A DNA stretch of 64,000 bases from Agapanthus africanus. Taxonomy: Eukaryota > Streptophyta > Magnoliopsida > Asparagales > Amaryllidaceae. The position numbers and the translations under genes were made by a program. Below, in pieces: positions 21,225-32,240 of the stretch (position 1 is the first letter of the stretch; each line of letters starts with the position of its first letter). The stretch covers positions 28,722,079-28,786,078 of the forward strand of contig JASDDO010000026.1 in the NCBI GenBank assembly GCA_030015575.1, read 5' to 3'. Below the pieces are notes generated by a model. The model worked only from the letters and a program-made list of their open reading frames with translations. It did no database searches and was not told the DNA's origin.

Positions 21225-23577
21225 TCACGGCTTCCTTCAGGACGTTCGAGGAGGAAGAGAGGCTCCGCGCTTCTTTGGGTCTTGGTATAAGTTGCTTCAT
21301 TACACCTTTATTCTTTTTATTCATGCTCTGACCCTCTCTTTCACCTTATTGCAGGGACTACCTCAACTCAGGTTATTCCAAGTGCAGTGTCGATCCCAAG
21401 TGGCGATGCAGCAAATCTTCTAGAGCCAGCTAATGTGGCCATGACCCTCCCAAAGTCACCGCGGGAGGCTTTGCTGAAGCAGCCGATGATGGACACTGTA
21501 GCAGCTCCGGAGGTAGAGTTCGGTTCGGGTGATGACGTCCTCTTGTCGGAAGTCTTAAGGAGGTCATTTCTCACTGCTCAGATAGAAAGGAAGCGCAGGA
21601 AGCATGCGGTGAGGGAACGCGATGCCGGTTTGGCCGTATGTGCAGGATCAAGCAATATTCTGCTTGCTGATACTCCTTCAGCGGATGTTCCCTCTACCCT
21701 ATCTACCGCCCGTAGACTGGTTGCATGCGCAGCTCGGGAAGAAACTAAAAGGCTACTCCAAGGTAAAATAACGCCCAGTCTTTTATTAGAACTCGGTCCT
21801 CGAATTCTGACAAACGCATTTTCTTTCACTCAGGGCCGAGTCCTGGCGATGGTATGGCAGGTGAAACGTTGACGATTACAGAGCTCGAAGTGGCTACTCT
21901 TTCTCAAAGGCTACCCCAAGGAAACGCAACGCCCAGTCTTTTATTAGAACTCAGTCCTCGAATTCGGACATACGCATTTTCTTTCACACGGGGCCGAGTC
22001 CTGGTGATCGTATGGGAGGTGAAACGTTGACAATTATAGAGCCGGAAGTGGCTACTCTTTCTCAGGAATCTGGGACTATCCAGACTGCTACTCTTTCTCC
22101 CTGTGGCTCCTTGGTATCGGCGGGCGTCGCAAGTGTTAAGACGGCCCTTGTCGAGTCAAGGGATGAAGCTATGGGCGCAGAATCTATTCCCCGGAGAGAG
22201 AGTGAAGAAGCTGTTACACCTGGTGAAGCCCCCGTCGTGGTTTTGGTCCATGATCTATCAGGTAGTCCTTGGGTTGTTGTTTTCGAGTTTTTCAATCATG
22301 TTCATCCCTTCTGATGATATTTCTTTTGTTTTGAGCATAGGCACGGTGAACCCTGAGGCTATGCCGTCCGAAGAAGTGTCGCTGGTCGCTGCTCTGACGG
22401 TCGTTGTCCCCTCGCCTTCTTCTGTGCCCTCTCAAATCTTGGAAGGTATGGGTTTCTCACTTATTTGTTTCACTGTGGATACACTCCTCCTTTTATTGAC
22501 TGTATATTGTCGTAACTCTGCAGGAGTCTTTTTCGACCATTTATACCAGGTGTTGAACCCGCATTTTTCCTTTCAGTCGGAAATCATTCCACCTTCTGGT
22601 ATTGGTTAGTATATTCTTCAACTAATGTTCCCCCCTTCTTTTATAAATAGATTTATTATTGCTAAGTCTTTTTTATATTAATCACAACGTCACGGGTGGA
22701 AGAGGAGACGAGAGAATAGCCGTGCCTCCAGTATTCCCCATTCTGCGGCCTGCCATAGCAGATATAATATACTCCATCCCTTATGTGTTTTCTTTATCTC
22801 CCGAGTCGAAATTTGACCGTAATTCATTTTGCAGCAATTGCACCGGCTCCATCTCCTTTTGAGTCTCGCATTCCAATGCCCGCAGGGCCCTTCGCTAAAC
22901 GCATATCTTCCAGGGGCGCCGAAAATAGCCGGCGAATGTTAAGCGAGTTTATCGAAGATCTCAATGCTAAGGCCCTTACTTCTGCTACGGATTTTGCCGT
23001 TGGAGTCAATCCAATGCTGGCGACACTCGTGAACTTCCATGATGGAGATCTCGTCGGCTCTTGGGTTGATTATTGCAGAAAGATCGAGACTTTCCTGCAC
23101 GAGATTGAGCTCAAACATCTCGCTCCTGAGGTGTTGACTTCGAACTCCCAGCGAGCTACGTAGGTCTAGCATAGTGTTCCTTTCATTCGCCATTTTGAAC
23201 AAGATGCGGCCCTGAGACGAAAAGAACATGAGGCGGCCTCCAGCGAATCCGTCCGGTTGCGTGCCTAGGTTAAAGCGAATGCTACACAGTTAAAAGCTAT
23301 TTTCTACAACCTCCGGTGATGTATTTCGGATGGGTTGATGTTAAGGAGGACGCTCGACTTCACCGAACAGGTCGCACAGGACTGTGAAGCCTCCATGCTA
23401 GAAACTAAAGAAAATCTTTCATCCTATTTGCGGCAACGGACTCAAATTGAAGCGGAATTGGCCACAGTAGCTGACCACGAGAAAGGATTGAGAGGAGCGC
23501 GAGCGGCTTGTCAATTTGTTGAAGACGCCTCCTCCTTAATAACTATCATTGTACCTTTTTTCTCATACCAAATGTAA
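21225..23577 (+). pseudogene. PMD gene, downstream exons with coiled-coil C-terminus
   Basis: Continuation of the antisense PMD gene as small exons separated by candidate GT-AG introns: 21285-21354, 21763-21833, 22262-22340 and 22446-22523 (about 70-80 bp each, AT-rich or T-rich), and a last acceptor near 22834 (ATTTTGCAG). Peptides include EEALTASFRTFEEEERLRASLG, an Ala/Ser/Val-rich linker, EVLRRSFLTAQIERKRRKHAV, and a last exon (22835-23577) with MLSEFIEDLNAKALTSATDF and a helical C-terminus (QVAQDCEASMLETKENLSSY, EIEAELATVADHEKG-like). PMD plus coiled coil is a recurrent design in plant transposon ORFs. The last exon has stops at 23161, 23167, 23266 and 23320, so the gene is decayed. Exact exon edges are by eye. 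Confidence 0.6.
21748..22063 (+). repeat. 158-bp tandem duplication of an intron and flanking exon
   Basis: Copy 1 (21748-21905) and copy 2 (21906-22063) are near-identical in a head-to-tail pair. Copy 1 has donor AAG|GTAAAA and acceptor CACTCAG|GG. In copy 2 both are lost (AAGGAAACG, CACACGGGG). Confidence 0.85.
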
Positions 23578-23652
23578 ACTTGTGATTCATGAATAACGTG
23601 TATTCATTCTGATTCTTTTATGAAATGTATCTAGTACTCACTTGAATTCATG

Positions 23653-23658
23653 AATAAA
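23653..23658 (+). terminator. candidate poly(A) signal of the antisense gene
   Basis: AATAAA in ATGAATAAAAGAC, 76 bases after the last readable stop of the PMD gene, in a T-rich context. The region between (23578-23790) holds no ORF. Confidence 0.45.
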
Positions 23659-23791
23659 AGACATATTTTATTTCATATTGGCATGTAACTTTGGCAAATG
23701 TGGCCCGTGGATAGTCCATCTTGATCTCTTTGCAGGGCAACGATGGCTTAGGAAGCAGGTTTGGATCTGCCGCCTAAGGCTTTTCAACTTT

Positions 23792-23969
23792 ATGAACCGT
23801 GAGTGTTTCATAGAGACTTTTCTCTCTACGAATTGAGAGGATCCCGTAGGTGTATTTACTCCTTAGGAGCCGTGAAGACTCCTAAGTCCGTTTTCTCTTA
23901 AGAATCGTAAGGATCTCACAAGAGAATTTTCCCCCTTACAAGTCGAAATGGCTCGTAAGTGGTTTTTTC
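23792..23969. repeat. hairpin comb H1 (T1 spacer, left part)
   Basis: Consecutive inverted repeats separated by T-rich linkers: arms CTTAGGAG/CTCCTAAG at 23862-23886, CCTACG-like/CGTAGG near 23826-23850, CTTACaAG/CtCGTAAG near 23935-23960. The loop keeps a TCGTGAGGAT-like core. Interrupted on its right by Athila B. Preceded by the recurring CCCGTGGAT motif at 23704. Confidence 0.75.
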
Positions 23970-23974
23970 TCCTT
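23970..23974. repeat. target-site duplication CTCCT, left (Athila B)
   Basis: CTCCT immediately left of the LTR; identical to 32236-32240. Confidence 0.85.
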
Positions 23975-25438
23975 GTTCAGTTGATAAAACTGCACATTTG
24001 TATTACATTATTCCTACCATTTTCATATTAAAAAAGGACTTTATTATAATATATTATACATATGAGGGTTTATGTGTAAAAACATTATTTTCCATGTGTT
24101 AATATATTTTAATTATCATTTGGTAGGAAAATGTATGCAAATAAATTCATTAACCTAATCCTAGTAGAACTAGGTCTATTAAATATTGTTTGAGTTGTTA
24201 TGCAAAAGATTTCCAAGTGTGCAGAATTTTCAAAGACTAGAATCAAGCAAATCAAGTTGTTGAAGAAGACTTGCCTAATTAAGAATCAAAACTTGAAGAC
24301 CAAGTCTGGCAGCAACCACGAGAAGATTTCTGAAATAAAACGGTTCCAGAGAAGTCCACATGTCACAAAGACAGAGCCCCAGAAAATTGATGGAGGGATG
24401 TGATTAAAAGGCCGCGGATCCACGGCCATACCCCCCTTAGGCCGCGAATCCGCGGCAGGATTGTGGAGTTAGGGGCTGCGATTTTTTGGCATGAATCTTT
24501 TCTACATTTTACCAAATATTGAAGCAAATGATTCTGGCTTTGCACTATAAAAAGGCACCGAGAGCCTCTTGGAAAAGTTATCAAGCCGACGAGATCACGA
24601 AGTCCAAGACGGCTCACGCATCCAGGCTGATCATCAACGGTTCATCTACCTCCTTAGAAGAGATCGAGAAGCAAACTAGGTTTTTGTAATCATTTTCTAA
24701 GGAATCAAAGTGTATTTGATATTGTTGATTAATAAAGGTAGCTGTCTTCTTCTTATTCTATTTCTTCATAGTTAATTATTCATTTTCTCTCCATCTCTTT
24801 TTCTCCCAACATGCGCGAGTAATTCTCCGCTTGTTAGGGTTCGTAGGATTAGGGTAGGCTAATGGATGATGAACATCTATAAACTCTTTTTAAGTCCTAT
24901 AAAGTTTATGAACTTTATCAAAAGAATCATTAACATCCTAATCGGGCGCGCTAACAATTCTTTGTTAGTTCCGACCGCGATTAGAGATTAGATTAATGAT
25001 TGTTTTGGTAAAGGCTAGATATGAACGGAGTTCCGTGTCGAGATAAGAGTTAAGAGTGGGATTCCTTTTCCCTCCAGAAACCCTAATCTACACGCATCAC
25101 CGTCGTTCTAGTTATAAATCTATTAATGGATAAAAAGGGTAACTTTTAATTAATCGTCCATGACTACTAAATCCTAACGAACCCTACAAGCCCTCTTATT
25201 ATATTGTCTACATCTCTAAAATAATCTAGATCTATATTTTTGCATTCTTGCTTAACGTAGATCTAGAAACTTTTCACAAAATTCTTATTTCCTCCTCTCT
25301 TTTTCAACACATCTAAAGTAAGAGTAAAAGGTTCCACGTTTCCCTGAGGACGACCCGTACTCATCTCGGTCTAGCTACGCGCGACACCGTTATTGATTGC
25401 GGTTAACTACAAACAAACACACTCTTTCGAACCAATCA
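23975..25438 (+). repeat. 5' LTR of Athila B
   Basis: TGTTCAGTTGATAAAACTG ... AATCA, about 1,464 bp, matching 30775-32235. It contains a pair of GC-rich palindromic words (GCCGCGGATCC.CGGCC and GCCGCGAATCCGCGGC) at about 24409-24454. Confidence 0.92.
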
Positions 25439-25440
25439 AA

Positions 25441-25458
25441 TGGCGCCGTTGCTGGGGA
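25441..25458 (+). other. primer-binding site, tRNA-Asp type (Athila B)
   Basis: TGGCGCCGTTGCTGGGGA, two bases after the LTR. One mismatch to the usual Athila PBS complementary to tRNA-Asp. Confidence 0.9.
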
Positions 25459-26406
25459 TACGTGCATAATTTTTTTATTTTTACTATTTGTGTTGAATTC
25501 TTAGACGAGTCATATCATTATTAACACAAAACTGCAAATTACATATTTAACGATTTGTGCGTGAATTTTGCGAGGAAATCTGGAGTCACAGAATTAAGGG
25601 GAACAGGGAACCGAGACATTTTTAGAGATCCTAAGGAGCACAGAAGGCTATACAAAAATTTTCATCAAGTGATCCCTCTGCCACGCGGCGGAACCGCGGC
25701 AAAAGCACCCCTTCTGCGGCGGAATCACGGCAATTTGGAGGAATTAGGGAATCAATCTTCTCTGGTATCTTTCTTTACTCCTTTTCTCTCCTCTCAAATC
25801 CAATAAAATCTATTTTCTGCAGGATTCTTTGCAAAATTGCGCCGCTCAAAAATCTTTTTGCAAAAGTTTTGTTATTGGTTTTGTTTTGCATATTTAATAC
25901 GGACTTTAAGGGGCAAAGACCAAATCAAGATTAGGTAGGGATTTCATCACCCTTCCTAAGCCCCACAAATCACAAACCAAGCATATAGATCAACCCTTCA
26001 TTAATTTAAAAAATATCTAGACCAGACTCTAAGAACTGTCGCGCTCAATAAGGACAGAGGAAGGTTGTGGGTAATCTATCGTTTATCCGCATTACTTTTG
26101 TAGTGCCTAGGCAAGTGTGACAAAGGCTAGTGGTTTTTAATTAGGCCCACGACGTGGTTCCTTCCCACTTACCTGGTACTTACCTGGCACTTACCTGGCT
26201 ACAAGGATAGTACGGAGGCGGTAGAGGATTTATCCTGCGGCTTGTCCTTTGGAAGTCTAGGAGCGGTCTAGAGACTGGACCTAGGTGACATTAGTTCTAG
26301 GGTTGCTTGTGCATTTTAGGAAGATTTGTCTTGAGTCCCACTTTTTCAAAACAGGCCAATTTTAAATCACACACACGCTGCCATTTGCATTAAACCCGCT
26401 TAGTGC
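25459..26406 (+). other. 5' leader of Athila B
   Basis: Noncoding, AT-rich leader with a GC-rich patch (GCGGCGGAATCACGGC near 25720). It contains repeated ACTTACCTGG words near 26167-26205. No supported ORF. Confidence 0.7.
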
Positions 26407-28308
26407 ATGGTCGGCTGGACACGGGATCCTAGTGCCCGTCTTGTCCGTGTTCCTGCTATCGACGCCGACGTCGGTACTTCTTCATCTTCTTTTCCCCCAC
26501 CACACACCACATCGACCGTGATGGATGGCACTCCATCTAATTATAACACCACGCTGCCACCGCCCGCAGGTGAGCAGAATCCACCGCGCATCTTTCTCCA
26601 AGAGAGATGCTATCCTATTCGTGGTCCTCTTCCTACTTATCTATCTCTTCCACCACCTAACGGGGATAATTTCGAAATTAAACCCCACTACATCAATCTG
26701 CTGCCCAAATTTCACGGGCTTGAGTCGGAAGACGCGTACGTTTTCATCACCAAATTCGAAAACGTATGCGCAATGATGGGTACTTCACAATTGACTTTAG
26801 ATGCTATGCGCTTACGTCTTCTCCCATTCACACTGTGCGACTTGGCAGAAAAATGGCTTTATAATACTGCCGCACACTCTATCACTAATTGGGATGAACT
26901 CGTCGTAGCATTTCTTAAGAAGTTTTACCCAAATCATAAGACTGCACATGTTAGGAGCGAGATCAACCAGTTCACCCAGCTTCCCAATGAACCATTTTGG
27001 AAGTGCTTTGAACATTTCAAAGATCTGCTTGTCCAATGCCCCCATCACGGAATACAAAGATGGGATTTATGTCGGATTATATATGAGGGCATTAATCCAG
27101 CGACAAAGCAGATACTTGAAACAATGTGTCAATGCAATTTCATGTCTAAAGATGACGATGAAGCGTGGAAATATCCGGAAGACCTTGTTGAACACACGTT
27201 GCAGTGGGAAAGCGTAAGACCACCTTCAACTAAGGGAGGTATTCACCAGCTCGATGTTTCTATCGCAGTAAAAGCCAAAATAGCAGCGATACAGAAGAAA
27301 CTCGGCGCTATTGAAAACAAGTTCTCATCATTCTCCCTAAATCAGGTCACGCTTCCTAAGACCGTCTGTGGTTGCTGTTCGGATCCTTCACACTTAACGG
27401 AAGAATGTCCTATGAATGCATCGTTTCAAGCTAATGCTGCTTTTCAGCAGCGACCTAGAAACGATCCTTATTCTTCCACATATAATCAAGGATGGATGAA
27501 TCATCCTAACTTTGCTTGGAATCAAAACCAACAAAGCAATTATCAAAGACCTCCTCCACAGCAACCACAACCATAGAATCAGCCCCCCTTTCAGTCACAG
27601 AATTTCCAAAATCCGGCCAACATTTCTACACCATAAGTGGCCGGTACTGACAACTCACTTGCACAAACTTTGGATATGTTCATGAAACAATCCATGCAAA
27701 TTTCGGCTGAGATGAGGTCTTCTATTGATACCCTAACGAAAAACTCCTCCTCCCATGGTGAGAGTATCAAATCAATAGAAAACCAAATCGCACAGTTAAA
27801 CGCCGCAATGAGTGCGAGAGAGAAAGGGAAACTCCCATCTCAACCCATACCTAATCCTGGCCACTCACAAAGTTATAATATGAGTGATGTTACCACGTTG
27901 AGATCGGGAAAAGTGCTGAATGACCGAGTGGGTGAGCAGTGTGATGATAGTGACACCAATGATACCCCAGCTTCTTCTTCTTCCCCTGATTCATCTAGTC
28001 TCCCACCTTCATCCGAGCCTATTCTCCGTTTTTCCCAAGGCTCGAACCCTTCGCCCATTTCGCCAAATCTATCTAAGTCGATTCCCACTCCAGTTTTGGG
28101 ATCGAATCCATCCCCACAGTCTTCTCCACAAACGTTGGACCCAAAACTTATTGATCAAGCACCTTATCCAAACAGGTTAAGGGGTAACAGACCAAGTCCA
28201 CAAATGGAGAAGATTGTGGAAATTTTTAAGCAAGTTAACATAAACATTCCTCTCCTAGATGCTATTCAACAAGTTCCGTCATATGCGAAAATCCTAAAGG
28301 ACTTGTGA
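26407..28308 (+). pseudogene. gag: gag, Athila B (nearly intact)
   Basis: Gag from ATG 26407 (MVGWTRDPSARLVRVPAIDA). Residues about 95-260 are the capsid core (LPKFHGLESEDAYVFITKFE, LRLLPFTLCDLAEKWLYN, LLVQCPHHGIQRWDLCRI), with a zinc-knuckle-like CGCCSDPSHLTEECP near residue 320 and an Asn/Gln/Pro-rich tail. In-frame stops at 27574 (CAG to TAG likely) and 27634 interrupt the C-terminal part, which continues in the same frame to 28308 (MEKIVEIFKQVNINIPLLDA). It packages element RNA. Compared with Athila A gag it is far better preserved, and the 389-residue N-terminal ORF could still make a capsid-sized protein. Confidence 0.9.
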
Positions 28309-28359
28309 ACTGGGAAAAGAAAAGTTTAAGTACCTAAAAAAGTTTTCCTTGCGAGTAAT

Positions 28360-29205
28360 GTGAGCACAGCTTTTACACAACAACTACCCAAGAAACGAAA
28401 GGACCCCGGAAGTCCTACAATTTCAATTTCTATTGGGGGTAAAAATATCAATCGTGCTCTACTCGATCTAGGTGCTAGTGTTAACTTGCTTCCGTATTCT
28501 GTTTATGAGCAATTAGGGATCGGAGAGTTAAAACCTGTGCATTGCACTCTTCAGATGGCCGATCGATCTATCACCCAACCAAGGGGTGAGCTAGAGGATG
28601 TGTTAATCAAAGTCGGGGAATTCATATTCCCTGTGGACTTTATCGTTATAGATACACAACCTGTAGAAAACCCACGCAATCAAATCCCGGTGATACTCGG
28701 TCGACCCTTTTTGGCCACTTCCAACGCAGTAATCAATTATAGAAACGGCTCTATGACCCTATCCTTTGGAAAGAAATCAATTGAGCTTAACATTTACAAG
28801 TTGGGAAGTAAACCCTCCGAACCCTATGCTCATGTGTGTTCTGTCGAATTAATGGATCTCGACAGCAGCGAATTTGATCAACCTCATGCTACTGACTCTT
28901 TTTATATGTTGTTGCTTGATACGGACTCTTCCACCGAGTTGTCCGGGTCAATATCTAACACTGATGAGGAACTTTTTATAGAGTCTGACGATCACCCCAT
29001 TTTTTCTGATGACATTATTCTTCGAGGTATCGATGAAAGCCTTGAGGAAATTTTCGCTGATGAACTCGCATTTTTACAAGACACGGGTGTTGAGATGAAT
29101 CAACTCCAAGATGAAGAAATTGAACATCCACCCCTTCTTTTGGACAATCATGATAATGCGAGTAATCCATCATCACTATCACTGTGTCGTCTCTCCAAAT
29201 TGTGA
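28360..29205 (+). CDS. aspartic protease region, Athila B (ends without RT)
   Basis: Open 281-residue frame in the same frame as gag, separated from it by TGA 28306 and TAA 28327. Active site ALLDLGASVNLLPYSVYEQ at residues 33-51 and the flap region VILGRPFLATSNAVINYRNG. After LNIYKLGSKPSEPYAHV it runs through an acidic spacer and stops at 29205 where a full Athila would continue into RT. Probably cleaves gag in trans or cis if expressed. The stops upstream mean it would need readthrough or an internal start. Confidence 0.75.
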   Translation: MSTAFTQQLPKKRKDPGSPTISISIGGKNINRALLDLGASVNLLPYSVYEQLGIGELKPVHCTLQMADRSITQPRGELEDVLIKVGEFIFPVDFIVIDTQPVENPRNQIPVILGRPFLATSNAVINYRNGSMTLSFGKKSIELNIYKLGSKPSEPYAHVCSVELMDLDSSEFDQPHATDSFYMLLLDTDSSTELSGSISNTDEELFIESDDHPIFSDDIILRGIDESLEEIFADELAFLQDTGVEMNQLQDEEIEHPPLLLDNHDNASNPSSLSLCRLSKL

Positions 29206-30756
29206 CGCGGTCCTTTTCCATTACACCTCTTATTACCTCCCCACTTCTTCTTGTCGAAAGGTAACATGTTCTTCCACCAACCTTGGTGCTTCATCGATAA
29301 AATTTTTGAATGGTTGGTGTTGACCTTCGGTCTTTGCAAAGCTTGGCATTGACCAATAACCTTGAACCCCTCGTGTGATTTTAAAAGATTAAAATTTTTT
29401 AAAGTTTGGGGGGTGTGGTATATTTTGGCTCTTGAAAAGAAAATGATTTTTACAAATTTGTGAGCATAAAATAAGTTTGGGGAAGGATTTTCACTTTTAT
29501 ATATTCTTGCCCCCATTAATAATTTCCTCCCAAGTCTACAGGTTTTTGAGCTTAACGGATGATATCAGTGAGGACACTGCTGTAAACAGGTTTGGGGGAG
29601 GTTTGTGCTTATTTACATATCAATTTGCATCATATTTTGCATAAGCACAATATTTTCAAAAAAAAATTCAAAAATTTTCTTTTATAACAAAATAGTAGAA
29701 AGTGAAAAATTACATCCAAAAGATAGGAATAGTTTAAGAAAACCAAGAAAATTAGAAGTTTTCTTAAACAAACTAGTAATAAGTAGTTATGAGCTGTTGT
29801 CCCAAGGGTTAGTAAGATGAAGGAAGTCACTAATCTGAAGATAAAAATAAGTCTGAAAAATAGTTTCTATTCTGGAAGCCAAACATTTGAATGTTGATAC
29901 CCTACTATATGCACTTACACACGTCTTGAAACTCGGGATAGTAGAGGATACCTTGAAATGCTCTTGTCTAAAAGCCAAAGTATGAAGGAAATGAAAAATT
30001 GAAGAAAATATAAAAATGGTGAAAAGAAAAAAAAAATGAACACTGGTTTTATTATCGCCAAGGCAGCAATATAAAAATATAGCGTGGGTGCCTCTTCACC
30101 TAGTGCCCTAAGGCCAACTGGTCTGGGAGTCACTGCTAAGCCTTAGGTGGTGCAAGACGAGGAAAATATTATCACCGAATCAGCAAGCACATGAGTAATC
30201 GATCGGTTAGTACCTCAAGAAGTATTAATGGTCGCATGAAAATGTGTGAGCAAACCTAAGTATTCATCAAATTAAAAAGTACTAAGGTAGATGGACAAGA
30301 GTATGATAGCTTGAATTGAATTCTCCGAGTGTAGGGATGTCATATACATACACGTAGGGGTATATGATCAATGTTTGGATGAAAGGTAGGAATGAAGAAT
30401 AAAGACGATGTTTTATTGAGGGATGATGTGATTTCTAACATTTTTTCATGACTATTAAGATAGGGCTCATGACAACTGAAAAGCTAGTATAGTTGGAAAC
30501 TCTTCTTTTCAAGGCCTTTCTTTTATGGTTCTTGTCTTTATATGTAAATTTCACCATCTTTCTTTTGTTATAGGATTTTGTGGGTGTAATCCGCTGAAAA
30601 CCCTCAGGAGACAACACTCCTCCTACTAGGGACACCTAGAGGTTTAACGGCTTGTTGCACGTGCTCAGTGCAATCGTGTCTGCCTACGAAAGTGTGCTTA
30701 GTTTTCTCCTTTCTTTTTCTCCTCTTAAATAAACTAGTTTGCTCGGGACGATCAAA
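29206..30756 (+). other. 3' noncoding region of Athila B
   Basis: About 1.55 kb without a supported ORF, in the place of pol. It contains AGTTTGGGGGGTGTG (29402), AGTTTGGGGAAGG (29473), GGTTTGGGGGAGG (29589) and the true PPT at the end. No env-like or RT peptide was found in any frame. Confidence 0.75.
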
Positions 30757-30774
30757 GATAAGTTTGGGGGTATT
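30757..30774 (+). other. polypurine tract of Athila B
   Basis: AAGATAAGTTTGGGGGTATT-type tract directly before the 3' LTR. Confidence 0.75.
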
Positions 30775-32235
30775 TATTCAGTTGATAAAACTGCACATTT
30801 GTATTACATTTTTCCTACCATTTTCATATTAAAAAATGACTTTATTATAATATATTATACATATGAGGGTTTATGTGTAAAAATATTATTTTCCATGTGT
30901 TAATATATTTTAATTATCATTTGGTAGGAAAATGTATGCAAATAAATTCATTAACCTAATCCTAGTAGAACTAGGTCTATTAAATATTGTTTGAGTTGTT
31001 ATGCAAAAGATTTCCAAGTGTGCAGAATTTTCAAAGACTGGAATCAAGCAAATCAAGTTGTTGAAAAAGACTTGCCTAATTAAGAATCAAAACTTGAAGA
31101 CCAAGTCTAGCAGCAACCACGAGAAGATTTCTGAAATAAAACAGTTCCAGAGAAGTCCACATGTCACAAAGACAGAGCCCCAGAAAATTGATGGAGGGAT
31201 GTGATTAAAAAGCCGCGGATCCGCGGCCATACCCCCCTTAGGCCGCGAATCCACGGCAGGATTGTGGAGTTAGGGGCTGCGATTTTTTGGCATGAATCTT
31301 TTCTACATTTTACCAAATATTGAAGCAAATGATTCTGGCTTTGCACTATAAAAAGGCACCGAGAGCCTCTTGGAAAAGTTATCAAGCCGACGAGATCACG
31401 AAGTCTAAGACGGCTCACGCATCCAGGCTGATCATCAACGGTTCATCTTCCTCCTTAGAAGAGATCGAGAAGCAAACTAGGTTTTTGTAATCATTTTCTA
31501 AGGAATCAAAGTGTATTTGATATTGTTGATTAATAAAGGTAGCTGTCTTCTTCTTATTCTATTTCTTCGTAGTTTAATTATGCATTTTCTCTCCATCTCT
31601 TTTTCTCCCAACATGCGCGAGTAATTCTCCGCTTGTTAGGGTTCGTAGGATTAGGGTAGGCTAATGGATGATGAACATCTCTAAACTCTTTTTAAGTCCT
31701 ATAAAGTTTATGAACTTTATCAAAAGAATCATTAACATCCTAATCGGGCGCGCTAACAATTCTTTGTTAGTTCCGACCTCGATTAGAGATTAGATTAATG
31801 ATTGTTTTGGTAAAGGCTAGATATGAACGGAGTTCCGTGTCGAGATAAGGGTTAAGAGTGGGATTCCTTTTCCCTCCAGAAACCCTAATCTACACGCATC
31901 ACCGTCGTTCTAGTTATAAATATATTAATGGATAAAAAGGGTAACTTTTAATTAATCGTCCATGACTACTAAATCCTAACGAACCCTACAAGCCCTCTTA
32001 TTATATTATCTACATCTCTAAAATAATCTAGATCTATATTTTTGCATTCTTGCTTAACGTAGATCTAGAAACTTTTCACAAAATTCTTATTTCCTCCTCT
32101 CTTTTTCAACACATCTAAATTAAGAGTAAAAGGTTCCACGTTTCCCTGAAGACGACCCGTACTCATCTCGGTCTAGCTACGCGCGACACCGTTATTGATT
32201 GCGGTTAACTACAAACACCTTTTTCGTATCAATCA
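30775..32235 (+). repeat. 3' LTR of Athila B
   Basis: About 1,461 bp, nearly identical to the 5' LTR. First dinucleotide TA instead of TG. The GC palindrome CCGCGGATCCGCGG is perfect here (about 31213-31226). Confidence 0.92.
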
Positions 32236-32240
32236 CTCCT
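32236..32240. repeat. target-site duplication CTCCT, right (Athila B)
   Basis: CTCCT immediately right of the LTR; identical to 23970-23974. Confidence 0.85.

Larger units (their letters stand above)
23975..32235 (+). mobile_element. non-autonomous Athila derivative B (gag and protease only)
   Basis: Complete plus-strand element of 8,261 bp with two LTRs that differ by only about 1-2 percent by eye, 5-bp TSD (CTCCT), PBS, leader, gag, protease, a 1.5-kb noncoding 3' region and a PPT. No RT, RNase H or integrase is present. Such gag-bearing, pol-less LTR elements are known in plants as large non-autonomous derivatives or TR-GAG elements; mobilisation would need pol supplied by an autonomous Athila. 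The low LTR divergence makes it one of the youngest insertions here. Confidence 0.9.

Noticed and set aside
22550-22576. An additional 27-bp GT-AG intron in the PMD gene
   Set aside because: Too short for plant splicing; the acceptor may instead belong to the preceding intron.
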